A stretch of DNA of 64,000 nucleotides. Origin: Erysipelotrichaceae bacterium (lineage in GTDB: Bacteria; Bacillota_I; Bacilli_A; Erysipelotrichales; Erysipelotrichaceae). Within the stretch, counting starts at the first letter, position 1. Each line of letters opens with the position of its first letter. Both the position numbers and the translations under genes were made by a program. The stretch lies in assembly GCA_017442805.1 (NCBI GenBank), contig JAFRZA010000017.1, forward strand, positions 24,271-88,270. The letters run 5' to 3'. The notes beneath the pieces were generated by a model, which saw only the letters and a program-made list of their open reading frames with translations, searched no databases and had not been told where the DNA came from. This document shows, piece after piece, positions 25,812 through 34,234 of the stretch.

Positions 25812-28697
25812 ATGATCTATACCTCGCAGACTGCCAGAACGGAAACCAATCAAGCCTCTGAACACGCTTCAGAGGTTTTTGCCGGAAGGCTGTGCTCTTT
25901 TACCGATGCCCTCTGGCTTTCCGCCACCAAAGATAGGATCTTTGCGGTGACCGGGCTGCCCTTTTGGGCGCCGGTAGCCGGAAAGCTGCTTAACGACCCT
26001 CAGCTGCAGCACCTGTTTGAAGAAGGCAATGAAATTCTTCTTTCCCTCAGTCAGGACATTCAGCTTCTGAAAGACGGAGAAACCGTTGAACTGAAAGTGT
26101 CAGAAAAGGAAATGATCAGCGAGCTGCTGCAGAGCGTGCTGAACGCCCCGGGAAAGCTGGACGAAAACGGCAGCCTGCGCCTTGACCTCAAGTCGCCGCT
26201 GATTGGCACTCACTACGCCGTCAACCTGTTGCTGGGCGACCGGGAGAACTACCCCGACCCCCTGCAGACTACCCCCAAGAGCGTTCTTGACCACTTCGGA
26301 CGCGGTTCCTTCCGCTCATCCCAGGAAAAGCAGGTGCTGGCCACCCGTTATGAGCTTAATCCCGACATCAACGGCGAGACCGCCAACCGCCAGTTCTATC
26401 TGACTGAAGACGGCCGGCAGATCTTCTATTCCCTGGACGCTCAGCATAATGTCAGGGAAGCCTATTGCGTCCACCACAACAACTATTCGGAAATTACCTA
26501 TAAGACTAACGGCAATCTGGAAATCAAGCGCACCATCTTCATTCTCCCGCAGCAGGACGGCATGCCCTCAGCCGTTGAGGCTCAGCGCATCGCCATTACC
26601 AACAACGGAGAACACCGGCGTGATCTTCGAATCGTGGTCACCGGCATGTTCGGCATTACCGACCCCGGCACCCTGACCAGCGACATCATCTACGCCAACG
26701 TCGTCGTGGAAAGCGAAGTCTGCTCGATCGACGGCAAGCCCGTCGCGGTGAGCGCTCATCATCAGCCTAAGCAGTGCAACGGCGAAAAGCGCTTCGCGAT
26801 GCTGTTGAAGAACGGGGAAGGCATGGACGAATACACCAGCGACGTCAACGGGTTCCTGGGCTCCGGAAGCTACGACCGTCCGGAAGGCCTCTTCCGGCTT
26901 TCCAACAGTCACAGCCGCAGAGCTGCCAGCTTCTACGCCATGGCCAAGAGCTTTACCGTCAACCCCGGTCAGACCGTTTTCATTGATGAACTGGTCGGCA
27001 TGTGTGAAGATCCTGAGGATGTCCGCGAAGACTTCAAAAAGCAGCTGGCCTGCCTGTACGCGCGTTACCGCGATCCGGAACAGTTGGACATTACCCTGCA
27101 GAAGGTAATCGACAGCGCAGCCGACTACCGCCGTTATCTGTCCGTCAATACCGATGATCAGGACCTCAATGCCTATCTCTCCAATAACCTGCCCTTCCAG
27201 GTGCTGTATCAGACCTACATCTCCCGCTCCTTCGCCTGGACGCAGAAATCCTACCGCGAGACCGGCTTCCGGGAGATTCAGGACCTCTTTGCCTCAATGT
27301 ACTACCTGCATGCTGAAGGCAAGGACGAACTGGTCAGAGAACTGCTTTCCTCCTGGATCGTAAATGTCTTTGAACTGGGCTACGCCTACCATAACTTCAC
27401 TACCAGAGGCAAGGAGCCGGGCATGTGCTCTGATGACCAGCTCTGGCTGGTTCAGGCCATCTACCGCTACGTTCGTCTGAGCGGCGACAGTGAATTCCTG
27501 AAGAAGGAATTCCCGATGGCCGGCTCTGACAAGACCCGCCGGCTTATCGATACCCTAAAGGCCATTTTGATCTATTCCGGCAGGATCTCCGTCGGCAGGC
27601 ACGGACTGCCCTTACTGGACAAGGCCGACTGGAACGACACTCTGAGATTGGATAAGGGTGTCCTGGACGGACCGGATAAGGAAGAACTGTATTACCGCCA
27701 GCTTGAGGAAAGCGGCCGGCCGTTCGGCTCACCGCTGGAAAACAGCCAGTCGGAAAGCGTCATGAACGCCTTCCTGCTGGTAATTGCAGCGAACAACACC
27801 GCTTATCTGGCTGATCTGATCGATGAAAAAGAAATCAGAAAATTAGCCGAAGAAATAAAAAAGGATACCGCAGAAAGCATCCGTAATAACTGTTGGAAAG
27901 GCGACTTCTTCGCCCGCTGCCTGATCAACGATGAGCGGCCTTACCGCTATCTGGGCAGCCGCGGCGACAAGCTGTCGCTGGATGAAAACATCGACGGTTC
28001 CTATTATCTCAACAGTTTTAGCTGGGCTCTGCTGGCTGATGTGGCTGATGAGAAGCAGATCGAATCCATGCTGGATGTCATTGACCATTATCTGAAGACC
28101 GATGCCGGCCTGAAGCTGTGTACGTCGGTCAACTATGATCTTCTGGATGTCATTACCGGCACGTCCTTCTACTTCCCGGGAGACCGGGAAAACGGCGGCG
28201 TCTTCAAGCACGCGGCCATGATGGCTACCGTAGCATCGCTGAAAAAAGCCAAGAGCATCAGCGATCCCGCCTTAGCCAAACGTTTAAGAGATCTGGCCTT
28301 CTTCATGATCAGCAAGACATTACCTTATAAAACGCTGGAAGACCCCTTCGTCCTGAAGGGCAATCCGCGTTTCTGCACGCAGTACAACAACTCACAGACC
28401 GGTGAGAACATCGGACCGATCCTTTCCGGTACGGCTTCCTGGCTCACCCTGGCTCTCTATGAAGTCTGCGGCATTGACATTGACGGCGATACCATCACCT
28501 TCAGTCCCGTCATCAACCGTCCGCATTTCGCTTATCAGTTGAACATCAACGGTACACGGCTGAATGTGGAAATCGACGGAACTGCCGCTTTCCGGATGAA
28601 TCGCAATTCCCGACTCTGTTTTGACGGCAGCCTGATCTCCTCCTCTTTCCCGCTGCCTCATGATCATAAAGCCCACGAGATAAGAATAACTCTCTAA
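25812..28697 (+). CDS. Cellodextrin phosphorylase (GH94)
   Basis: Phosphorolyses cellodextrins of three or more glucose units from the non-reducing end. It has 961 residues, close to the 980 usual for cellodextrin phosphorylase and longer than the cellobiose enzyme. Distinctive blocks are LQTTPKSVLDHFGRGSFRSS, NRQFYLTEDGRQIFYS, MSRSFAWTQKSYRETGF-like (SRSFAWTQKSYRETGFREIQD) and GENIGPILSGTASWL, with the catalytic Asp in ADWNDTLRL (about Asp609). The start at 25812 has GGAAGGAG upstream; an in-frame ATG at 25764 overlaps the previous gene. It has no signal peptide. With the upstream enzyme it can degrade chains of any length to glucose-1-phosphate, saving ATP. Confidence 0.92.
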   Translation: MIYTSQTARTETNQASEHASEVFAGRLCSFTDALWLSATKDRIFAVTGLPFWAPVAGKLLNDPQLQHLFEEGNEILLSLSQDIQLLKDGETVELKVSEKEMISELLQSVLNAPGKLDENGSLRLDLKSPLIGTHYAVNLLLGDRENYPDPLQTTPKSVLDHFGRGSFRSSQEKQVLATRYELNPDINGETANRQFYLTEDGRQIFYSLDAQHNVREAYCVHHNNYSEITYKTNGNLEIKRTIFILPQQDGMPSAVEAQRIAITNNGEHRRDLRIVVTGMFGITDPGTLTSDIIYANVVVESEVCSIDGKPVAVSAHHQPKQCNGEKRFAMLLKNGEGMDEYTSDVNGFLGSGSYDRPEGLFRLSNSHSRRAASFYAMAKSFTVNPGQTVFIDELVGMCEDPEDVREDFKKQLACLYARYRDPEQLDITLQKVIDSAADYRRYLSVNTDDQDLNAYLSNNLPFQVLYQTYISRSFAWTQKSYRETGFREIQDLFASMYYLHAEGKDELVRELLSSWIVNVFELGYAYHNFTTRGKEPGMCSDDQLWLVQAIYRYVRLSGDSEFLKKEFPMAGSDKTRRLIDTLKAILIYSGRISVGRHGLPLLDKADWNDTLRLDKGVLDGPDKEELYYRQLEESGRPFGSPLENSQSESVMNAFLLVIAANNTAYLADLIDEKEIRKLAEEIKKDTAESIRNNCWKGDFFARCLINDERPYRYLGSRGDKLSLDENIDGSYYLNSFSWALLADVADEKQIESMLDVIDHYLKTDAGLKLCTSVNYDLLDVITGTSFYFPGDRENGGVFKHAAMMATVASLKKAKSISDPALAKRLRDLAFFMISKTLPYKTLEDPFVLKGNPRFCTQYNNSQTGENIGPILSGTASWLTLALYEVCGIDIDGDTITFSPVINRPHFAYQLNINGTRLNVEIDGTAAFRMNRNSRLCFDGSLISSSFPLPHDHKAHEIRITL

Positions 28698-28698
28698 A

Positions 28699-28730
28699 GA
28701 AAACAGCCGCACGGCTGTTTTCCTTTTTTT
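28699..28730 (+). terminator. Terminator of the phosphorylase operon
   Basis: Perfect 10-bp stem GAAAACAGCC / GGCTGTTTTC, loop GCAC, followed by CTTTTTTT. Confidence 0.92.
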
Positions 28731-28775
28731 GTTTAACGACATTTAAAATTCACAGACAAGAATCAGAATCACTAT

Positions 28776-29798
28776 TTACAGCAATCCCACTATATCACCT
28801 AAAACATCTTTCATATGATCATCAACAAACCCGAAGTCCATTTCCTTATAACTCCAGGCTGCCCGGCCGATGCCATATTCCTCAAATACTTCATGAATCA
28901 TCTGATACCATTTTACAGTCTGTTGGGCATCAGCGAGGTTGATGACGCCGTATTCACCGCAGTACAGCGGTACGTCTCTCTCTCGGGCGACAGCTACCGC
29001 TTCCGCAAAAAGACGGCGGAAGTAACCGGCGCTGAGTTTTTCTTCGTTTTCATCATATCCCGCCAGCGGCCTTCCGGTGACTTCCGGGCTTTCCAGCCGC
29101 ATCAAAGCCATGTCTTCATCAATGGAGATGCGGTAATCATGGGGCATCTGGGGGATCCAGTAAGCGCCCTGGTGGGTGAAGACCAGCGGGTTGTAACAGT
29201 GGAAGTTGTAGACGATGTTTTCGTCATGAGGCTCCCACAGGTCCTTGACGGCTTCCACGCTGTTGTTATAGTAGCCGCCGATCAGGATCTTCGTTTCAGG
29301 GCAGATCCTTCTGATCCGCTCTACACACTTATCGGCAATCGCGTTCCAGATCTCACAAACGGCCTTGTCCGTTACTTCATTGAGAAGTTCAAAGGCTACT
29401 CTGTCACCCAGAGAGCCGAAGCGCCGGGCAATCTCTTCCCACAGCCGGTAGAATCTTTCCTGATACTCTTCCTTTTCAAAGAATCCCTCTTCACCTTCCT
29501 TGCGGTCAAAACTGTAGCCGTAAGTCTTGTGCAGGTCGATGATGACGTTCAGGCCGTACTTCATGGCCCAGTCAACTCCGTCTTGCAGGTGGGCGAAGCC
29601 GGATTCCAGGTAATTGCCCTGTTCGTCTTCAACCAGGTTGTAGTCAATGGGAATGCGGATGTGGTCCAGGCCCCATTCGCTGATTCTTCTGACGTCTTCT
29701 TCCCTGATGAAATTGTTATATCTGTCTTCGCTGTAATCGCACTGCGACAGCCAGCCTCCCAGGTTGATGCCGTGCTGAAATCCTTCAAATCTCCTCAT
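28776..29798 (-). CDS. Cytoplasmic GH5 glycoside hydrolase
   Basis: Glycoside hydrolase family 5, 340 residues, with no signal peptide, so it acts inside the cell. The N-terminal INLGGWLSQCDYSEDRY, the middle IRIPIDYNLVED and DLHKTYGYSF are typical. The acid/base Glu is in ELLNEVTD (Glu141; Asn-Glu-Val rather than the common Asn-Glu-Pro) and the nucleophile is in CGEYGV (Glu282). It resembles the intracellular GH5 glucosidase-like group that handles short beta-glucan oligosaccharides. It converges on the cellodextrin phosphorylase gene and has its own extended -10 promoter and AGAGG site. It probably trims imported oligosaccharides that the phosphorylases cannot use, but the linkage is unknown. 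Confidence 0.85.
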   Translation of the reverse strand: MRRFEGFQHGINLGGWLSQCDYSEDRYNNFIREEDVRRISEWGLDHIRIPIDYNLVEDEQGNYLESGFAHLQDGVDWAMKYGLNVIIDLHKTYGYSFDRKEGEEGFFEKEEYQERFYRLWEEIARRFGSLGDRVAFELLNEVTDKAVCEIWNAIADKCVERIRRICPETKILIGGYYNNSVEAVKDLWEPHDENIVYNFHCYNPLVFTHQGAYWIPQMPHDYRISIDEDMALMRLESPEVTGRPLAGYDENEEKLSAGYFRRLFAEAVAVARERDVPLYCGEYGVINLADAQQTVKWYQMIHEVFEEYGIGRAAWSYKEMDFGFVDDHMKDVLGDIVGLL

Positions 29799-29821
29799 GT
29801 CGTATTTCCTCTTTTGAGTTA

Positions 29822-29830
29822 ATTATATCA
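29822..29830 (-). promoter_or_regulatory. Extended -10 promoter of the cytoplasmic GH5 gene
   Basis: Minus strand TGATATAAT (TATAAT at 29822-29827 with TG one base before), 24 bases before the ATG; no good -35. Confidence 0.6.
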
Positions 29831-29873
29831 TCGCAGCAACCTCCAAGGCCACTGCTCTGCTGTCTCCATCAGA

Positions 29874-29897
29874 AAGGCTTCCGTTTCCGGAAGCCTT
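29874..29897 (-). terminator. Terminator of the CotH-VTC-DUF4956 operon
   Basis: Minus strand AAGGCTTCCG GAAA CGGAAGCCTT, then TCTGATGG; perfect 10-bp stem with a GAAA tetraloop. T-run short. Confidence 0.75.
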
Positions 29898-29923
29898 CTC
29901 TTCATAAGGATCATCGATCGGGT

Positions 29924-30601
29924 TTAAAGACCGAATTCGTTAGTATAAGTCACCAGATTAACGCTGACAACTCCGCTGACATTCTGAATCTCGTTCATCA
30001 GGCTCTCCAGAGTCTTGTCATAGACGACTTCATAGGTCAGCTCGGCTGTGTTGTTGGAGTTGGTGGATTTGCTCTTGAGTTTCTTCTTCCTGATCTTCTC
30101 CAGTTCTGCCTTAACGCTTTCTTCAGCGGCCTGACTGTAGATGACGACCATCAGGTATTTGGCGGCTGCCTTGGAAGCGGACAGGTAGGTCAGGTAGTAG
30201 AACAGACCCAGCAAAATGCAGCCGATGATGGCGATGAAGTACAGCCCGGCGCCGGACATGATGCCGGCGGTGATGGCCCAGAACATGAAGGCCGTGTCAA
30301 CCGGTTCCTTGATGGCCGTGCGGAATCGCACGATGGACAGAGCGCCAACCATACCCAGAGAAAGGGAGAGGTTGGAGTTGATCGTCCTGATGATCATGGC
30401 GGTAACCATCGCCAGTAAGACCAGAGTCAGCGCCGTGGTGCGGTTATAGACGATGCCCGTAAAGGTCTTCTTGTAGATGAAGACCACAAACAGGGAGCAC
30501 AGGAAGGCTACCAGCAGGGAAATGACGATCATTTCCACGCTGACCGGACCGGTAAACTGTCCTACGATTTCGTTCCAGATTGTTCCAATAATATCAGTCA
30601 T
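29924..30601 (-). CDS. DUF4956 membrane protein
   Basis: A 225-residue protein with about four membrane segments in the first 150 residues, then a cytoplasmic tail with a lysine-rich stretch. The core block (NSNLSLSLGMVGALSIVRFRTAIKEPVDTAFMFWAI) is diagnostic of the DUF4956 family. Members are regularly found next to VTC-domain and CotH proteins, as here, but their role is not known. The tail (LTYEVVYDKTLESLMNEIQNVSGVVSVNLVTYTNEFGL) looks like a small ferredoxin-like domain of the ACT/MgtC-C kind. It is the last gene of the operon, 15 bases after the VTC gene, with a GAGAGG site. Confidence 0.87.
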   Translation of the reverse strand: MTDIIGTIWNEIVGQFTGPVSVEMIVISLLVAFLCSLFVVFIYKKTFTGIVYNRTTALTLVLLAMVTAMIIRTINSNLSLSLGMVGALSIVRFRTAIKEPVDTAFMFWAITAGIMSGAGLYFIAIIGCILLGLFYYLTYLSASKAAAKYLMVVIYSQAAEESVKAELEKIRKKKLKSKSTNSNNTAELTYEVVYDKTLESLMNEIQNVSGVVSVNLVTYTNEFGL

Positions 30602-30616
30602 ATGAATATACCTCTC

Positions 30617-31291
30617 TTACTTTACACTGCTGCAGACGGCAAACTTGGAGATTGCCAGTCTCAGCTTGGGATAACTGCTCAGAATTGCCAGAATGTGAGC
30701 AGGAATGAATTCGTCGCATTTGACTTCCATGACCACCTCATCGCACACCGGCAGGGTGTTGATGTCCGGGTCGAAGATGTTGAGGTCATACCTTCCCGAA
30801 CGGATGTTCTCATCGAAGGTGATCCGGGTACTGCTGACCGGATAGGTGAAGGCGGTGCGCCGGTAGTCGACGACTACCGAAGGGGCCAGACGCTTTATGT
30901 TGGCGTTGACCAGAAAGCGGTTGAGGAACTCGCGCCTGCTGCGGATGGCCATATAGCGCTTGGCCATGATGGCCTCGGCGATCTGCCGGTTGATCGAGCA
31001 GTCTTCCTTGTAGGTCATGTTGCCGTCCTTGTGCTTGCATTCCATCTTGATGACCGCATCAGAGTAATTGTAGATGCGCATGCGGTACTTGCTGCGGTAT
31101 TCGTTGCCGTCCCGCTTCTCATCCAGCGCGCTGCAATAGGGGTCGTCAAAGTATAGCGAACGGATATCGTAGGAGTACTCGCTGGAAACCGAATGACTGT
31201 CCAGACTCATGACCTGGCTGAGCTGTTTCTTCAGAGTCTCGGCTGTCAGCTTATCGATCAGGAATTTCAGTTCATAACGATATTCTACCAT
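30617..31291 (-). CDS. VTC-domain protein, polyphosphate polymerase-like
   Basis: A 224-residue protein consisting of only a VTC domain, the tunnel fold of the catalytic subunit of yeast vacuolar polyphosphate polymerase. Visible features are RYELKFLIDK at the start, KYRMRIYNY, IKMECKHKDGNMTYK and EVKCDEFIP near the end; alternating basic and acidic residues would line a tunnel for phosphate chains and metal. It overlaps the CotH stop by seven bases (ATGGTAG), so translation is coupled. In bacteria the activity of stand-alone VTC proteins is mostly uncharacterised, so polyphosphate synthesis is inference. Confidence 0.85.
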   Translation of the reverse strand: MVEYRYELKFLIDKLTAETLKKQLSQVMSLDSHSVSSEYSYDIRSLYFDDPYCSALDEKRDGNEYRSKYRMRIYNYSDAVIKMECKHKDGNMTYKEDCSINRQIAEAIMAKRYMAIRSRREFLNRFLVNANIKRLAPSVVVDYRRTAFTYPVSSTRITFDENIRSGRYDLNIFDPDINTLPVCDEVVMEVKCDEFIPAHILAILSSYPKLRLAISKFAVCSSVK

Positions 31292-34191
31292 AAGTCCGTG
31301 AACATCTCCTTCATCTGTGCGTCGGTCAACTTGAAGAAGTCCTTGGTCTGCTTCAGCACATAATCCTGACGGTTGTTGATGAATTTCTGGATCTTATCCA
31401 GATGAGCGCGGTAATTCTTCATGGTAGCGGCCGACCAGCGGTTGCGGTCCCGCTCGACTTCGCTTTCGATCATCCCCGTCAGCAGGTCAAACCGGCTCTG
31501 CATGTTGGTCTTGGAGAAGGTGTTGTGCAGATGGTAATTCAGCCTGCTCAGCCACAGCTGTTTGAACTCCTCATTGGCAAACAGCTTGCGGGGAATGGTG
31601 TTGTCATAGGTGTTGTTGATGAAGCCGGTCATCCCGTTGGGGTTGGCCAGATATTTGGTGTAGTAGTTGGTATCGTAATTGCGGAAGCCGCAGTCCAGGT
31701 CGTAGTAGATGTACTTCCACTTGCCGCCGTCCAGCTGGCTGTTGTTAAAGAAGCGGACGTTGAAGACATCGGGATTGGCGACGATCATCTCGCAGATCCA
31801 GTAATCGGCCAGATCCTGCATGTCGATGCGCTGACAGAGATAGTCGTAATTCTCCTTGACCGACAGGTCATGGCTCTTGGCAAAGGAGACCAGCTGCTGC
31901 CAGCCTTCCTTGGAACCGCTTTTGATCTCGCCGTCGATCCTGACGATGTTGGACTGATCCTTGGGAACGTTGTACATGTCGGAAATGAAGCTGGCGTTGC
32001 ACTTCTCGCGGATGCTGTAGATGCCCCAGTAGCGGCCGTTGATGTAGAGAACGCAGAGCTTGTAGCTCAGAACGGTCAGGTCAGTGTAATCGTCAACCAG
32101 CGAGGTGCACAGCTCGTCTCTGATGATGCCCTTCTCCCAGTCGTTGGACCCGGTCCTTAAGACCAGAGCGTCATAGTCGGCGTTGTCGCGGTTGTCAAAG
32201 ACCGGATAGACCAGATCGCCGGCGCCCCAGTCGCCGTCAAAGCGCAGGGCGAAGCTCTTCTTATCGTGCTGGCGGGTGTTGCCGCCGAACAGGGAAATGG
32301 AACACGGTGAATTGAAGCTGCCGTCTTCCTCATAGAACTCGACGTTGCACTGATACTCCGTGGTGGCATAGGTATAGGTATGCAGATTCTTCAGACTTGC
32401 CGGGTCAAGGGAAATGGAGACCACCGGCAGCTGATTGTTTTCATTAATAATAAAGCTGGAAGTGGCGGCGCTGCTCATCAGAGCATCCTCCTGCTTACCA
32501 GCCGCTTTGATTACGGTCGATGAGGTGAGAACGAGGGGTTCGCTGTAGACCTTCGAAGAGGTCGTCGGCCGGGAACCGTCGGTCGTGTAGTAGATCGTTC
32601 CTTCACCCTCGATGCTTACCAGCACCTGCTCAACGCCCTGATAAACGCCGGCTAGCGTGTTGATCACCGGCTGTACCGTGATGGTCCGGCTGCCCACTTC
32701 ATTAGCCTTTCCCGGCGTAGGCTTGGACAGGTAGTAGAAACCGTCCTCACTGCCCCGGCCGTAGCTGTAGTTCAGCGGCACGTCAGCGGCGTAGACGCTG
32801 TCAGCGATCTGGCCCTTGCGGCTCAGGAAAACTGACTCATTGTCGGAAAGCTTGAAGCCGGCATGGACATAGCTCTGATTGGAAAGATTGACGTCACCGG
32901 AACACATGATGACGTAATATTCTCCCGGCGCCAGCTGCTTATCGGGAAGCTGGCAGAGCTGCAGGTAATCAGCGTCATTGCTGAGGGTATAATCGGAAAG
33001 GTTAACGGTTTCGCTGCCGTTATTGTACAATTCGATCCAGTCGTAGTACTTATCGCCGTTCTGGGGCAGCTGGGTGTAGTTTCTGGTCATCAGCTCATTG
33101 ATGATCAGACCCTTGGGGTTGGCCAGATAGCGGCTCTGGAACTGCTCAACGCCCTTGGGGCTGTTGGCGTATCCCGGGGAAACCGTGGACAGGGCGGCGT
33201 AGCTGCCGTTATCCTGACGGACGTAGGCCTTGCCGTTATCCAGCTGACTGTAGGTCAGCGTCTGAACGATCTTTCCGCCCCGGGAAAGCACGACTTCACC
33301 GTTTTTACCGTTGAGGGAGAAGCCGGCATAATCGCAGCAGCTTTCGGCGCTGCGGTTACCGCAGTAGATCAGATATACTTCGCCGGGTGCCAGCGAAACC
33401 TTGTCAAGCTGCTTCTTGAACGGAGCGGACGAGTTGTTGGAGAGGTTGTACTGGGAAAGATCCACGGTCTTTCTGGAAACGTTGATCAGTTCAATGAACC
33501 CCTCCCGGCGGCCGTCTTCGTTGACGAAGTTGCCGTTGTTGCGGGGCAGGACCTCATTGATCAGGATCTCGGAATCTTCCTGAGACTGCAGTGAGGCAAC
33601 GTACTGCTGCAGTCCCTCCCGGCTGTTGGGATAACCGGGGGTAGCGTAGTCATAGACGACCCACTGGCCGTTACCGTCACGGGCCATGACCTGGCCCTTG
33701 CTCAGGGCGAGAGTATCGACGGCGTCGATCACCTTGCCTCTGGCATTGGTCAGAATGACGTTTTCCCCGCCCTTGGAGGACAGCTTGAAGGCAGCGTTGT
33801 AGCCGTCTTCCAGTTTGCCGGTCAGGGCGACGACGATGTACTGTCCGGGCTGCAGAACGGTATTGGAAAAGGCCCACTTGATGCGGTCCTTCTTGTCGGA
33901 GAGGCCATAGCCGTCCAGATTGACCGGCTTGGATGAGCCGTTATAGATCTCCAGGAAATCGCAGGCAGCGCCGTTTTCATTGGCGTAGCTGCCGTCGTTA
34001 TTGGTCATTATTTCGCTGATCACCAGCTTGTTGATCAGATTCTCATAACTGTCGGGGAATTCAGCGGAGCTGTTGTCCTTTACGCCACGGGAAAAAAGCA
34101 TCCCCGCTGCGTAGAAGGCGATGACCAGAAGCGTAAGTATGGCGATTAACAGAAAGTCCTTCTTGGGCTTTGCATCAACGTTCTTCTTCAT
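31285..34191 (-). CDS. CotH-domain surface protein with lamin-tail domains
   Basis: A 968-residue membrane-anchored surface protein. One N-terminal hydrophobic segment (about 13-33, FLLIAILTLLVIAFYAAGMLF) is followed by three lamin-tail-like repeats. These begin near KLVISEIMTNNDGSY, ILINEVLPRNNGNFV and LIINELMTRNYTQLP. A chitobiase-type C-terminal beta domain follows (YYTTDGSRPTTSSKVYSEPL, about 530-560), then a CotH kinase-like domain with RTGSNDWEKGIIRDEL, NGRYWGIYSIREK and the YYDLDCGF motif. CotH of spore coats is an atypical protein kinase. No strong ribosome-binding site precedes the ATG. Its target outside the cell is unknown. Confidence 0.88.
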   Translation of the reverse strand: MKKNVDAKPKKDFLLIAILTLLVIAFYAAGMLFSRGVKDNSSAEFPDSYENLINKLVISEIMTNNDGSYANENGAACDFLEIYNGSSKPVNLDGYGLSDKKDRIKWAFSNTVLQPGQYIVVALTGKLEDGYNAAFKLSSKGGENVILTNARGKVIDAVDTLALSKGQVMARDGNGQWVVYDYATPGYPNSREGLQQYVASLQSQEDSEILINEVLPRNNGNFVNEDGRREGFIELINVSRKTVDLSQYNLSNNSSAPFKKQLDKVSLAPGEVYLIYCGNRSAESCCDYAGFSLNGKNGEVVLSRGGKIVQTLTYSQLDNGKAYVRQDNGSYAALSTVSPGYANSPKGVEQFQSRYLANPKGLIINELMTRNYTQLPQNGDKYYDWIELYNNGSETVNLSDYTLSNDADYLQLCQLPDKQLAPGEYYVIMCSGDVNLSNQSYVHAGFKLSDNESVFLSRKGQIADSVYAADVPLNYSYGRGSEDGFYYLSKPTPGKANEVGSRTITVQPVINTLAGVYQGVEQVLVSIEGEGTIYYTTDGSRPTTSSKVYSEPLVLTSSTVIKAAGKQEDALMSSAATSSFIINENNQLPVVSISLDPASLKNLHTYTYATTEYQCNVEFYEEDGSFNSPCSISLFGGNTRQHDKKSFALRFDGDWGAGDLVYPVFDNRDNADYDALVLRTGSNDWEKGIIRDELCTSLVDDYTDLTVLSYKLCVLYINGRYWGIYSIREKCNASFISDMYNVPKDQSNIVRIDGEIKSGSKEGWQQLVSFAKSHDLSVKENYDYLCQRIDMQDLADYWICEMIVANPDVFNVRFFNNSQLDGGKWKYIYYDLDCGFRNYDTNYYTKYLANPNGMTGFINNTYDNTIPRKLFANEEFKQLWLSRLNYHLHNTFSKTNMQSRFDLLTGMIESEVERDRNRWSAATMKNYRAHLDKIQKFINNRQDYVLKQTKDFFKLTDAQMKEMFTDLW

Positions 34192-34234
34192 AACAATAAA
34201 ATAGTATCACATTGGCACTCAAATATAAAGTTGC

